Source: Anagrus nilaparvatae (lineage: Eukaryota > Arthropoda > Insecta > Hymenoptera > Mymaridae). Taken from it: a stretch of DNA of 64,000 nucleotides. Location of the stretch: the NCBI GenBank assembly GCA_022575985.1, contig JAKSXM010000014.1:12338001-12402000 (forward strand). The letters are read 5' to 3'. The notes under the pieces were generated by a model that searched no databases, had not been told where the DNA came from, and worked only from the letters and a program-made list of their open reading frames with translations. A program made the translations under genes and the position numbers. The first letter of the stretch is position 1, and each line of letters begins with the position of its first letter. Shown here in pieces: positions 12,056 through 23,290 of this stretch.

Positions 12056-12639
12056 CGTTTAAAATATGTTTAAAATTTTTCCCCACATTTAGGGGCTGAT
12101 ATCTCATTTTCTAGGGGTTGTATATAAAAATGGACTTCAGAAATGAAAAGAGCAGTCCAAATTACCTACTAGGTAACACTTTTAGACCAAAATATTTATT
12201 TTTCTATTTTGCTATAATGCCACCCCCTTACACCCCATCTGAGGGGGTGAATATGAAAAGTTTATATAAATTTATTTTTTTTTTGAGTTTTTAGTAGTCC
12301 TTAGTAAAATTTTATATGCCCTGAGACTTTTTTTGGGCTCAGTATCATTTTAAATAACGTTTAAAAAATTTTTACAATTTACCCCAATTTTAGGGGATGA
12401 TATTGCGTATTTTAGGGGTTGTACGTTAAAACGGACTTCGGAAATGAAAAATTCAGCTCCATTTACCTACTAGGTAACATTTTTAGCCCAAAATATCGAT
12501 TTTTTCATTAAAAAAATTCAAATGTCCTGTATGTGTCGATTGGGCGCTAATGAGATAATAAAGAAATGGAATTTTCTGAAAATTATTTATGATAGTTTTA
12601 ATTATTATTTTTAAATATGCATTTCGCTAAATATGCATA

Positions 12640-13665
12640 ATTTACTCTGAATATTAAAAAAACGCTGCCAAGTGATTGGCACTATGGTTCCTCATCAACA
12701 ATAGCAAAATATTTATAATGGTCTATTTTATCTAATAAAAATGATGTTTTTTTAATTTTTTTATATGAAAAATATTCAAAAAAAAAATTTGAAAAATTAC
12801 GTATCAGATGGAAAAAATCCTTTAAAAACAATAATTCTAGATATTAGTACTTTCATAGAAATAAATTAAGTACTACATCCAAAAAGAAAAAAAATTATTG
12901 TGTTTTTTTAATTTCTTTATACAAAAAATTTTGAAACAAAAAATGTACAAAAATTACGTATTAGATGGAGAATTCCTTTAAAACCATAATTCTGGATATT
13001 AGCACTTTCATATAAATAAATTAAGTACTAAGTCCAAAAAGAAAAAAAATTATTATGTTTTTTTAATTTTTTTATACAAAAAATTTTGAAAAAAAAAATT
13101 TTGAAAAATTACATATAAGATGGAGAAATCCTTTAAAACCATAATTCTGGATAATAGTACTTTCATAGAAATAAATTAAGTACTACGTCCAAAAAGAAAA
13201 AAAATTATTGTATTTTTTTAATTTTTTTATTAAAAAAATTTTGAAAAAAAAAATATCGAAAAATTACGTATCACATGAAATAATCATTTAAAAACGATAA
13301 TTCTAAATATTCGTACTTTCGTAGAAAAACATTAAGTACTACATCCTAAAAAAAAAAAAATTGGCATTTTTTATATTTTTTGGCGGCAAAAATTTTGAGA
13401 AAAAAATTTTCAAAAAATTAAGTATCAGGTCCAAAAAATTATTTTTATAGAGGTTCTTAAAACTAGTACTCTCATAGAAATAAATTAGGTACTACGTTCA
13501 AAGAAAAAAAAAAAATTGGTGTTTTTTGTATTTTTTTATGAAAAAAATTTTCAAAAAATTAAGTATCAGATTCGAGATATCGAGTAAAAACCATACTTTC
13601 AAATATAAGTACTTTTGTGCAAATAAATGAGGTATTACATCCAAATTAAAAAAAAAAAAAAGTAC
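12640..13665 (+). repeat. Tandem array of about 155-163-bp units
   Basis: Six or more diverged units, each with 'agtactttcatagaaataaattaagtactac-tccaaaaag'. The AGTACTTT mark falls at 12846, 13001 (AGCACTTT), 13156, 13312, 13475 and 13609. The same unit appears at 28360-28640, 43730-43890 and, reversed, at 29290-30430. Confidence 0.8.
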
Positions 13666-13674
13666 CTCGAGCTT

Positions 13675-13756
13675 TTTTGGTGAAAAAAATTTTGAAAAAA
13701 AAATTAGGTCTTAATGTCGTGTTGGCTGTGAAATATCACCGGTTACAGTGCGACAT

Positions 13757-13789
<33 letters not shown>

Positions 13790-13905
13790 GACTTTTTTTA
13801 AAAACCGGTTTTTTAGCTTCCTGAGGTCTCAAAACGTGCTTATATGCCAAAATATCGAAAATTAAAATTTCACCTATCACAAAGGTTCCTCTATGAGGAA
13901 CCAAA
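13675..13905 (+). repeat. Terminal (CA)n and AAAACCGGTTTT module of the same family
   Basis: After the array comes a (CATA)n/(CA)n microsatellite (13751-13789), then TTTAAAAACCGGTTTTTTAG, 'ctcaaaacgtgcttatatgcc' and the short palindrome GGTTCCTCTATGAGGAACC. The same order is found at 28755-28912 and reversed at 29130-29270 and 43548-43690. The microsatellite therefore belongs to the element. Confidence 0.75.
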
Positions 13906-13965
13906 AAGAGAGGGAAAATTATTATATGTAACATATATTTTTCAAAATTTTATTATTACATCAAA

Positions 13966-14040
13966 GTGTCTTGCTGGAGTAATGGATAACGTCGCTGCCT
14001 CAGAAGTTAGGGGTCCAGGGTTTGATCCCGGTAGGAGTCA
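13966..14040 (+). pseudogene. Decayed tRNA-like sequence
   Basis: CTGGAGTAATGGATAACG resembles the D-arm/A box of tRNA-Arg genes. GGGTTTGATCCCGG resembles the T-arm/B box with one mismatched stem pair. A loop CTCAGAA sits at the anticodon position, but its stem is broken and the acceptor stem pairs poorly. It is more likely a relic or SINE head than a working tRNA gene. Confidence 0.4.
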
Positions 14041-14933
14041 AAATTTTTATCACTATTTTTTAATAGATATTTATTTTTAAAAAAATTAATTAATTTCGAA
14101 AACGTTACTAAGTATTAATAATTAATAAAAAAAAAAAATTAAAAAAAAATTAAATGAAAAATTTTTTTTGCTTAATTTTTAAATTGGAGCTCTAATTGAG
14201 CTATAATCTTGTGTTATTTTTGACATTTTTTTGGAGCTCAAATAGAGCTGATTTAGATGAAAAAAATGGAGTAAAATTTTCTTAAATTTTGGAGCTCTTT
14301 TCGAGCTCTAAGGGTGCTCAAATGGAGAATTAACCTTGTCTGGGTTAGTTTAACCTCTTTGTATTTTAGCCACAAATTTGTTTTTCAACTTAAAATGATG
14401 TTAATTTTTATGGTGTATGGTCAACAACTTTTTGTAATACAAACTTTATTTAAGACAAACAAATTTGTAAATTCTTACTTCAATCGGTAGATACGACCAC
14501 GTGACACAATTTTTGCAAAAAAAATGAAAATGAGCGATATATAAAAACATGCAATAATGTTTTTATAACCAACAATTTAAATTTTAAGATAGGTTATACA
14601 TAGGCTTCTCATTAATTTTTTATTGATGTAAAATAATTTATTTTTAATTATTAATAACTAATCAAGTAATTATCTATAGCATAATTTACTATAAATTATA
14701 TTACATATAAATTAAAATAACCTAACTTTTTGGGTTGACTTGATGTTTATGTTATTGCATTTAAAATTTGCATTTGTATATGTATTGTGTACATTATTGT
14801 GAGAACCAATCAGAATGACTCAGGCAGCGATCTGTTTCTACCAGTGAAATTTTTTTATATATTATCCGTACTTGTGACGTCATATGAAATCAGCTTATTT
14901 GTTGATGCTTATAATCTTAGCTGCGATTGGTTA
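14041..14933. other. Intergenic DNA upstream of the claudin-like gene
   Basis: AT-rich. Several GAGCTC hexamers cluster at 14185-14310. No exon was recognised on either strand. Confidence 0.45.
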
Positions 14934-15075
14934 GGCTGATTCCAGACGGAGCGCTTAACTTCGAAGTTATCTTAAACCTGCGTTTAAAATACATTGCGTA
15001 GTATATACATATATGTAATATAACTACCGAGTTAACGCTAACTGTGAGTTTACAGCGCTCCGTGTGGAACCAGCC
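14934..15075. mobile_element. 142-bp Harbinger-like MITE
   Basis: Terminal repeats of 22 bp, GGCTGATTCCAGACGGAGCG on the left and the matching ...GTGTGGAACCAGCC on the right, are flanked by TTA at 14931-14933 and 15076-15078. TTA/TAA duplications and GG...GTTCC-type ends are typical of PIF/Harbinger MITEs. It lies about 100 bp upstream of the TATA box of the claudin-like gene. Confidence 0.7.
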
Positions 15076-15173
15076 TTAACTAATAAACAAACAATGCATC
15101 CAGCTCTGGATCGCCCTGTAGAGGTGGATACAGTACTGGGTGGATAGAGGAAATAACATTTTCAGTGTACATA

Positions 15174-15187
15174 TATAAAAGGCGTGG
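15174..15187 (+). promoter_or_regulatory. Putative core promoter (TATA box)
   Basis: TATAAAA at 15174-15180 is followed directly by GGCGTGG, a GC/KLF-like box. It lies about 100 bp ahead of the start codon, the usual layout for a short 5' UTR. No experimental start is visible. Confidence 0.5.
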
Positions 15188-15276
15188 TCTCCGTTTATGA
15201 AAAACATAAACAAATAGTTTTAATTTTTATCCGTACTTTTGCACGGAAGAATTAAAAAATTAGTTTAAAAATAAAT

Positions 15277-16227
15277 ATGTTCGACTATCCGAAAGCGTCC
15301 AGTAAGTACAATATAAAAACTTTTTTACAAAAGCTCACTCAAATGGTAATACCAGCTTATAACCTCATTGATCATAACCAATGTATCACCAATATAAATA
15401 TTTTGATTTAATTTTTTGCAGATGCTGTTGTCTGTGGAGGAGTAATATCTTACATTGGTTTAGTACTTGTTGTAATATCATTTGCCAGGTAATTTCTTTT
15501 AAAAGCACACACCTTAAATTTTTAAGTCTATACAATCATTTTTCTTTCTCTTTTAGCCCTTATTGGGAAGAGTCGTATGAAGAGACTTTTAGTAATTTTA
15601 AACATATGGGATTATGGGAGTATTGTTTTGATCGGTTTCGATTTCCAAATTACCAATTTGATAAACAATTTAATGGTTGCCACAATATATATTCTCAAGA
15701 ATATTATGTTATGAGAGAATGGTTACTACCAGCTTGGTTAATGCTCATTCAGACATGTGTAACTGTAGCTCTGCTATTATCATTAGCAGCCCAAACAATG
15801 GTTGCACTTATCGTTGTAAGATATCCATTAAAATTCATTTTATCCAATGAGTGGTTTATAGCAAGTTGTGTGTGCGTTTGCAATGGAATAGCTGGTAACT
15901 TGAAAATAAAATTTTTAAATAGTATTTTTTAAGCTAAATAATCATGATTTAATAATTTGACTAGGAGCCTTATTATTTTTGGCAGTCATTATTTTTTGGT
16001 GTTCAAGTTCAAGAAGAGATTGGTTGATGTACCCAAACTTTAATCACGTTTCTTGGGCCTGGGGACTAGCAGTTGTATCATTTTTCTTTCATTCTTTTGG
16101 GTCATATCTATTTTATTTAGAAGCTCAAGCTGGTTACAAAAGGCGTAAGCAGTCTCGAAATTTAGTCATGCAAATGCAACCAAACCCACAAAGCCATAGT
16201 GGGTTACAGCGAACAAATTATATTTAA
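15277..16227 (+). CDS. Claudin-like tetraspan membrane protein, four exons
   Basis: Exons are 15277-15301, 15422-15488, 15557-15894 and 15965-16227. All three introns are GT-AG and keep one open frame of 230 residues. The protein belongs to the PMP22/claudin superfamily: a short cytosolic N-terminus (MFDYPKAS), membrane segment 1 at about residues 9-31, and a first extracellular loop with the diagnostic W34, G49-L50-W51, C54 and C72. Further segments lie at about 89-118, 130-156 and 172-196, followed by a basic cytosolic tail ending in NYI, a possible PDZ ligand. Insect relatives (Sinuous, Megatrachea, Kune-kune, Pasiflora) build septate junctions that seal epithelia, and that role is inferred here. 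The MFDYPKAS start is chosen because the first exon splices in frame and gives a claudin-length protein. A longer unspliced frame at 15381 is intron read-through. Which paralogue it is cannot be settled, so no symbol is given. No disruptions are seen. Confidence 0.9.
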
Positions 16228-16753
16228 TCTCTATATTTATAAAGAATCTTATAGATCTGATTAAAATTTAGCATTTTTTTTTACACAACAATGCTGTTAA
16301 AAGGTTAAATTTTTCATACTAAGGTAATTTGTTGTTTAATAATCCAAGTGTTTATATTTTTTGAAGTATTAAGTTAGCACCTTCCAAATGCCTTAGAAAA
16401 TTAAATTTTATGAATCTTATTCCGTCCATTTTATGATTGTAATATTTAATTTATTTAATTATTACTGTACAAGCAAATAATTTAAGTAATTTAATATTTT
16501 GTATAAAAAAAAATAAAAAGCAATTAACTTTAAATGAAATTTAAAATGTTAGTCTCTAAGTAATTATAAGTACTTTTTTATATAAAAATATTTATTTTTT
16601 TAAAAGTAGTCTTTTTTCAAAAAAAGCTACTTAACATATAAGCAAAATTTGTTTTAAAATAAAAAAGAATTTTATAACAGACAATCATGTTTAATAAACA
16701 ATGTTTAATGTTTTTTAAATAAAAAGAAAAAATTTATTTTATATATTTTTTAC
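16228..16753. other. 3' UTR and intergenic DNA between the two genes
   Basis: AT-rich. No further exon of the minus-strand kinase was found here, although this is where its next exon would be expected in a compact gene. Confidence 0.5.
16512..16517 (+). promoter_or_regulatory. Polyadenylation signal AATAAA for the claudin-like gene
   Basis: AATAAA lies about 285 bp after the stop codon in AT-rich DNA. Other A-rich variants are near, so the cleavage site is uncertain. Confidence 0.4.
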
Positions 16754-16953
16754 CTGGTATGGAGTTGAATTTTGCTATTTCTAGTACTTTTTGCATTGCC
16801 TCTAGAGATGGGTTTCCATCCATAACTATGAATGATGTGTTTTCCAAAAGATTGACATTTTTTGTTATTAGATTTTTGTCCAGTTTTTTGAATACTTCCA
16901 TTTCACCCACTCCAAAACAACAATTTCCTTCATTGTTGACAATTGCTGTGTAC
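16754..16953 (-). CDS. Single exon of a PfkB-family (pseudouridine kinase-like) protein
   Basis: On the minus strand a 200-nt exon begins after a TTTATAAACAG-like acceptor (ATAAACAG) and ends at a GTAAAA donor. It has one leading base, 66 whole codons and one trailing base, with no stops. The reading starts YTAIVNNEGNCCFGVGEMEV, later has SFIVMDGNPSLEAM, and ends KFNSIP. This order (YTAI-D/N-G, then G.G-M-, then a DGN turn, then a VP at the start of the next strand) is what I know from the kinase part of pseudouridine-metabolising proteins and related PfkB sugar kinases. Split codons fit the family (T at the start, V after IP). No neighbouring exon is recognisable within several kb on either side. 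It may be an internal exon of a gene with repeat-swollen introns, or an orphan relic. The frame on the plus strand at 16759-17160 is its shadow. Confidence 0.6.
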
Positions 16954-17030
16954 CTGTTTATTTTATTTTATAAGTCCACACAAAAGAAAAATTTTTTATT
17001 TTTCATTGTTTTATTAAAATTGATTTTTTA

Positions 17031-17484
17031 CTCCAGTCAAAATACGGGTTTGGTTGTATTTTTACTGGCGAACATGAGATTTGCTTTGCTATATGTTTTT
17101 TGGGTCGCTGAACACGAAAATCGGGGTCATTTCGTTAAGAAATGGGGGCTTCAACCCTAAATTTGCAAAAAACAACCCCAAAATGGGGTGTTTTTTACAT
17201 AGTTGCACTTTGAGCGCTCAGATTCGCACCATACAGGTTTTTTGGGTTCCTGATCAATAATTTCGACTTCTTTTTCTGAAATAATTAAAATTTCACCCCT
17301 ACATTGGCTAAAAATACCCCCGAAAAAAGGGTGTTTTTGCTATTTTTGCACTTTGAGCAACCAGAATATGTCCACATAGGTTTTTTAGGTCGCTAATCAA
17401 AAATTTCGATTTATTTTTCATAAATATTCAATATTTTACCCTTAAATTAACTAAAACTACCCCTAAAAGGGGTGTTTTTGCTAT
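17031..17484 (+). mobile_element. Half of an ACTCCAGT-family element
   Basis: Begins ACTCCAGTCAAAATACG and continues with 'tttttgggtcgctgaacacgaaaatcggggtcatttcg' and CCCC/GGGG modules, matching 59660-60100. The right end is lost. Confidence 0.7.
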
Positions 17485-17738
17485 TTGGGCACTTATCCCG
17501 TATCGAAAAATCCTGTGCAATTGTGCACAAGCTTGTGCAAAAAATCGCGAAATTTTGTGCATAAAATAGAAAAAAACTTAGTTTTAATAAATATGGACGG
17601 GAAACCGAAATATAGTCCTCCAGAAGTCCAAGTAATACTGCAGGAAGGTATTGTTAATAAAAAATATCATTGGCCGAAAAAAGGGTCTAAAAGTTTTCCG
17701 AATATGGCGTATCCGAAAACTCTAAAAACCGTAAAACC
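17485..17738. other. Unassigned stretch with a CCCGTATCGAAAAA start
   Basis: Starts ATCCCGTATCGAAAAA, as does the stretch at 60766. It is followed by GTGCAATTGTGCACAAGCTTG short inverted repeats. The 90-codon frame here resembles no family I know and ends inside a transposon terminus, so I do not call it a gene. Confidence 0.35.
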
Positions 17739-17740
17739 TA

Positions 17741-18582
17741 CCCTGCCAAAAGTATAAATATTCTACAGTATATAGTCTCGAAAATATACTTAAGAACATG
17801 CTTGAGAATATGCTTGAGCATATAATTTGAGAATGTAGAGTATGCTTGAGCATATATTTGAGAATGTACATACTATTATTGTCCAAATAAGAATATTCTC
17901 AAGAATATCCTAATCATTCTAATATATAATGTTATTTTTCATTTTAGAACTTATTTGCACATGTAATCAAAAATTAAATTTCAATAATTTATATTATACA
18001 TTAAATTTTTTAATTTACTTATAAGTATAATTTAATTAAAAAATTATAAATAATTTTTAATAAATTTGATTTTCAATGAATTAATCATCTTAATTAGTTC
18101 ATTTTGTCTAAAGTAGATGGCTTTTTTCAAAGTCATAAATAAAATGATTTTCCAACTGCATATAAGAACTATAGTCAAATACTTATTATATTACAAAATC
18201 GACTTGTTCGGTTTTGTATTTTTGCTATGATTTTCATTGAAAATCAAATTTATTAAAAATTATTTATAATTTTTTAATTAAATTATACTTATAAGTAGGT
18301 AAATTAAAAAATTTAATGTATAATATAAATTATTGAAATTTAATTTTTGATTACATGAGCAAATAAGTTTTAAAATGAAAAATAATATTATATATTAGAA
18401 TGATTAGGATATTCTTGAGAATATTCTTATTTGGACAATAATAGTACATTCTCAAATATATGCTCAAGCATATTCTACATTCTCAAATTATATGCTCAAG
18501 CATATTCTCAAGCATATTCTCAAGCATGTTCTTAAGTATATTTTCGAGACTATACTGTAGAATATTTATACTTTTGGCAGGG
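17741..18582. mobile_element. CCCTGCC foldback element, copy 1
   Basis: Ends CCCTGCCAAAAGTATAAAT and its complement, with duplication TA at 17739-17740 and 18583-18584. It is almost wholly palindromic, with repeated 'tgcttgagcatat' motifs near each end. Its left arm lacks about 100 bp relative to copies 2 and 3. Non-coding. Confidence 0.85.
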
Positions 18583-18599
18583 TATACATATCCTGCCCT

Positions 18600-18790
18600 C
18601 ACGGAACAAAACGATTGAAAATCATTAAAACTTCAATCGAATTCAATGCTCGAATTTCACTATCATTAAAAACGATTGGATTCAATCGTTTTTAATGATT
18701 CTTAATAGTTTCAACAGTTTTTAATCGTTTTAACGCCTTTTTACCGAATTTAAGACTTTTTTCTTGTTAAACGGTATTAATGGATAATGA
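18600..18790. repeat. Terminal region of U with CAATCGTTTTTAATGATT hairpins
   Basis: Nested inverted copies of AACGATTGAA / TTCAATCG. The same sequence is mirrored at 46925-47122. Confidence 0.65.
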
Positions 18791-19126
18791 AAATTATCTG
18801 GGGGTGAAAAACTCGTTTTCAGTCATTTTTTTGCCCCCGTATATTTTCTGATTTTCCAAGATGGCGGACCAAAAAATTTCAACATAAGGCTTTTTACATT
18901 CCCTGAGGTTTTTCAGGTTGAGAAAAACGTTTTTATGAATTAAAATTTTCATTTTTTTGCACCAGTATATTTTCCGATTTTCCAAGATGGCGGACCAAAA
19001 ATATTTCAGCATAACTTTTTACATTCCCTGTGGTTTTTCAGGTTGAGAAAAACGTTTTTATGAATGAAAATTTTCATTTTTTTTACCCAAAATATTTTCC
19101 GATTTTCCAAGATAGCGGACCAAATA
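18790..19126 (+). repeat. 126-bp minisatellite carrying CCAAGATGGCGG
   Basis: Three units, with CCAAGATGGCGGACC at 18856 and 18982 and CCAAGATAGCGGACC at 19108. The array is mirrored with more units at 46205-46930, and a relative lies at 61060-61840. The motif matches the YY1/Pho binding consensus (AAGATGGCGG). Confidence 0.8.
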
Positions 19127-20044
19127 CCCCGATAACGCAGCTTGCTACAAATATGCAAGCAACTTTGAAGCATTTGTTTTTTTTAAATTGTAGAAACTTT
19201 GAGAAAAGATGCGTCCGAATATTTCTCAAATATTGCTGCAAGTAATTGAATAAACATATGTTCAATCTAAATAAATTCAAATTTGTATTTTCTTTACCGC
19301 GTTTTCGTTCTTATGTATTTATGTGTATTATTGTAGATTAATTTTGTAAAGGTTTTCAAACTATAATTTTATTTATTATTTTGTTTAATATTTTTAATTT
19401 AATTAGATTCTTTATTAGAATATTCAATTATATTTAAATCATTTTAATAATTATTATAAATTTTGTAAATAATGTATGTGTGTTGTATGTATAAGTGTAA
19501 GTGAGAGAGCAACGAAGAACACGCATGCCCTTCTTTCGAATTTCTCTTCTCTTCTTTATGCTCCTTTTCAGTCTTTACACGCACGCGGTAGTAGCTGCAT
19601 CGCTTGCGTATCAGACATTTTGCCTTTTATCGGTTTTCTAATATAATTAATAGTTTTTTATCAGTCATTTAAGTTAACATTTATTTCTCCCAAATTCTAC
19701 ATTTTTTCTCATATGTTTAATATTTCGGTAGTGTTATTTAAATTAAAATTAATAGAAATTTAAATTTATAAGTACATGCGTTTTCTTCGTTACTCAAATG
19801 ATAATCTTTTTTATAAGTGTGTGTGAGAAAAGAGATATTTTTTTTATAATAAACTGTGCACAGTAAAGAAAAAATTAAAGAGTTATTCATTTATTTCAAT
19901 AACAATATCCTTTTCTATAAATACTTCAACTCATATAATTTAATTATAAAAAAAGGAAAAGGAATCAAACTGAATTTTTTTTTGTGTGTTAAAAATTAAC
20001 TTCTTAATTTTCTATTTTTTTTCCTAATTCAACAACATATGAGT

Positions 20045-20275
20045 AGCAAGTTTGCGGCAAGATTGTTGCAAGGAATTTAGTATGAAAAAAACAGTGAGTC
20101 GGGAGGAAATATTGAGCGGATAGCAAGTTTGCGGCAAGTTTGTTGCAAGGAATTTAGTATTAAAAGAAAGGTAAGTCGGGAGGAAATATTGAGCGGATAG
20201 CAAGTTTGCGGCAAGTTTGTTGCAAGGAATTCAGTATTAAAAAACAAGTAAGTCAGGAGGAAATATTGAATGGAT
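20045..20275 (+). repeat. 77-bp tandem repeat in V's left arm, three units
   Basis: Units beginning AGCAAGTTTGCGGCAAG start at 20045, 20122 and 20199. The mirrored array in the right arm (about 36440-36720) has four units. Confidence 0.85.
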
Positions 20276-21726
20276 ATAGCATAACCTTTAAATAATTATT
20301 TATCAGATTAATTAAATTTTATTTTATTAATTAAAAATTAATAAAGTCAGCGACAAAGGTAAAATAAGTAGAATTTAGCTTTAAATGTTTAAACCTTAAT
20401 ATTATTAACGTTTTATTACATTCTCTCATCCTTTTTTTTAACGAATGAACCTTCTTTAGATAAAAAGAAAAATTAAAAGGTATTAAAACTTTTGGAAAAA
20501 AATAGTTCATTGCCGAAAAATGATTAAATTTTCATTAAAAATGAAAGAATTTTTAACTTTTCAATAAAAATCAGTGGTTAACCATATTTTGTAATCGACT
20601 ACTTTCATCAAAAATTTATCTATTTTCTTGGCAAATTAACTATTTTTTCTTCTCATCGAGAAAGAATAACTTATAACCGGTTTGTGTAAACACAACCTAA
20701 ATGCATGGAACATGTTTACTTCCAGCTGAGGACTAGGTATAATACAAATGTTTCTCAACATTAAAATACAATTTTCTAATTTTCTAATTTGTAATTATCA
20801 CCTGTCTATCTGTTAAGATTCTTAACCCAAACTATTTTGATTCTCTAAACCTGAATTATTCCAAGTCCCCAAATCGATATTATTTTAAGTCCTTAAGTCT
20901 TATTTGACCCAGCCCCCTTAAATAGGAGAGATTTGATACCCCCCATTAAAAAGGACAAATTTGACCCCCCCCCCACCTTAATTTTCAAGTTCTGAAGTAC
21001 CCCCTCCTTTTTTATTTTAATTAACCATTAATATTTTTATTTTCAAAATGTATCTCAAGAAAAAAAAAACGCTGTCAAGTAAATGGCACTATGGTTTCTC
21101 ATTAAAAATAACAAAATGTTCGTAATGGTCTATTTTACCTACACTGTAAAAAATAAATCCTGTGACTTTACGACAAAATTAGTAAATTGGCCATAACCAA
21201 TCCTATTTATAATGAAGCAGGCATTTGAATGAATATTTAAAAAAAATTTTCTCGTTGGTTTGTTGCTTGGTTAAACTAAAATTGTGAAGTAAAATACGAA
21301 AAACCGCTACTAAATGGCTTTTTCCATGTATTTTAAATGAGAGACAAATTGATAAATATCTCGAAGAGGATGACTGATTTAGAAAAACGGGTTTAACTGG
21401 GGACCAAAAAAGCAACCATTCCTGAAAATAAGAAACAAGTCTTATCAAATAACTTGTAAGAAGATTTAAATCCAAAAAAGTACGATCTTCTTATAGGTTG
21501 AAAACTCATTTTTCGTTATAAAATCCGAAGTGTCCGACTTTTGCATAATTTGATCTTTCAGGCTAGCCGTGGGCTTTTTTTAATATAGAGCTTTAATCTT
21601 TTTTCAGACGAATTTGAGTAAAATCTTAAATTGACGATAACTTGGCTAAATTTCATCCTAGAAAGAAAAGTTTTTTTTTCTTCTAGAGTGGTTTTTCCCT
21701 GACAATCATATTTTTTTATCGTAAGG

Positions 21727-21795
21727 TTTTTAGCGTAACCTAAGGCAGTAGACTATAATAAAAAACGACACATCAAGCCATACACTTGCGCAGGC
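21727..21795 (-). repeat. Single satellite monomer at the inner edge of V's left arm
   Basis: One reversed 55-bp monomer at the exact mirror position of the 2.6-kb array that abuts V's right arm. Confidence 0.75.
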
Positions 21796-22004
21796 ATCAT
21801 AGCCTTCTTTTTTTAAAAAAAGAGGAAAGGGGGAATTAAATTTGTAAAAAGGGGGAGGATATCCAAAAAAAGGGGGAAATTTTATAAACGTATTATAACA
21901 TAAATTTATTATTTTTGAGTAATAATTAAGCAGTTAAGGGAATTTTTTATCAATAAAGGTGAGGAAAAAATATTAAGGACAAAACAATGTAACTCTATAC
22001 TAGA

Positions 22005-22860
22005 GTGTGTCTTTTTTTTTTTCAATATTTTTTGACTCCCCCCATTTTTTTCGAATATTTTGGTCATAAAAAACCCCCAGCTCCAAGGATTTTGATTTTC
22101 GAATTTTTTAACCCATGCCGCCGAGCACTTGAAATTTCTCTTTTGAATAACATAATTTTTGACCCGAAAGGCCCAATTTTTAAATTTGTTTAAATTGTTG
22201 CCAATACTGTAATTTTTGACAAAACTGAGTTTTATAGACCTTACAAATTTTCTACAAGCTTGAAGTTTCCAAAAATTTTTTACTCGTCTCTTTTCTTTAA
22301 ATAGTTTTTAAGATATCGGTTTTCAAAGATAATGATAAATATTGACTTTTTTTTTAAAACCCTGAAATTGGGACTCTGACTTTAAATTATCATTTCTGGT
22401 TAATAATTTATTGAGAAGCAGTGAGTAAAAAATTTTTGGAAATTTTAAGCTTGTAGAAAATTTTTAAGACCTATAAAGCTCAATTTTGTCGAAAATTACA
22501 ATTTTGGCAGCAATTTAAACAAATTCAAAAATTGATCATTTTTAGTAGAAAATTACCGTAAGATTTATTGGCTATAGTAATGAGAGGGTCAATGATAAAA
22601 GAACGCGGTTTACGTCATTTGAAAGGTGACACTTACACCAAAAAAAGTAAACCAACCAGAAGTGTTTTAGTTAGTTTTTTTTGAGGTTGCAGCGTTTTAT
22701 CGAAAATTACCGAAAAACCCTGTTTTATAAGATTGAGCCAACATTTAAATTTGCGTTTTAGCCCCAGAATTCCCTTTGGAACGAATGCAGGGCTGTTGGA
22801 TGAAAGTATCTTTTCCAGTAAAAATTAGCTTTTTAACATTTATAACCAATCATGTTTATA
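22005..22860 (+). mobile_element. Truncated copy of palindrome P
   Basis: Starts TAGAGTGTGTCTTTTTT and follows the sequence of 25261-26670, with internal losses and a ragged right end near 22860. Confidence 0.6.
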
Positions 22861-23290
22861 ACTAGTTAATTTTGTCTCTCTTACTTGTTATTTTACTAGC
22901 TTATGATTGGCTTTCAAAAGGGCATATACTAGCTGACCTAAAACACATAGTAAAATATACATACACCGTGCGTTAAGAATAACATGTTGTGATATCACAT
23001 CAGCAATGAGTTTTTTTGACGATCGCGTTTTCTTTATAACGGTGCTATAATTTAAATTTTATAGAATTCTCGTTTGCATCAGTAATAATCGTACATTTTT
23101 AACCAAGGAAGCAAAAAAAAAGAATGGCCCAGATCGCACGTTAATTAGCATCCGAGGCGAAGCCGAGGATGGTAAACTGCGATCTGGGGTATTTTTATTT
23201 TGTTCCCATATGGACAAAACGAAATTTTTCTTTCTCAGTGGGGTGAAAACGCGTTTTTTTCGATCTCGTTACGGGGCGAAAATATCTATT
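22861..23290. repeat. Mixed repeat DNA with a GAGGCGAAGCCGAGG motif
   Basis: At 23110-23195 GATCGCACGTTAATTAGC and CCGAGGCGAAGCCGAGGATGG form a hairpin-like block related to 52868-52950. No gene is seen. Confidence 0.4.

Larger units (their letters stand above)
8878..12552. mobile_element. Element S: 3.7-kb palindrome with CATTAGCGCC ends
   Basis: The left end CATTAGCGCCTAATCGAC (8878) is mirrored by the end at 12552. The arms are built of about 250-bp modules containing CACCCCCTTA-CACCCCATCTGAGGGGGTG and 'gaaatgaaaagagcagtcc'. These modules appear inverted in the left arm (8990-9500) and forward on the right (10155-10650, 12075-12540). The middle holds nested smaller elements. I could not identify a convincing target duplication, and no transposase is present. 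Confidence 0.65.

Noticed and set aside
13966..14040. Functional tRNA gene
   Set aside because: The anticodon and acceptor stems do not pair well. Kept only as a tRNA-like relic.
15381..15932. 183-codon single-exon frame over the claudin gene
   Set aside because: It reads through introns 1-3. Splicing gives a full-length claudin with the correct first membrane segment.
16759..17160. 133-codon plus-strand frame
   Set aside because: It is the antisense shadow of the minus-strand kinase exon and runs into a transposon fragment.
17485..17757. 90-codon frame as a gene
   Set aside because: It ends inside the CCCTGCC terminus and resembles no family.
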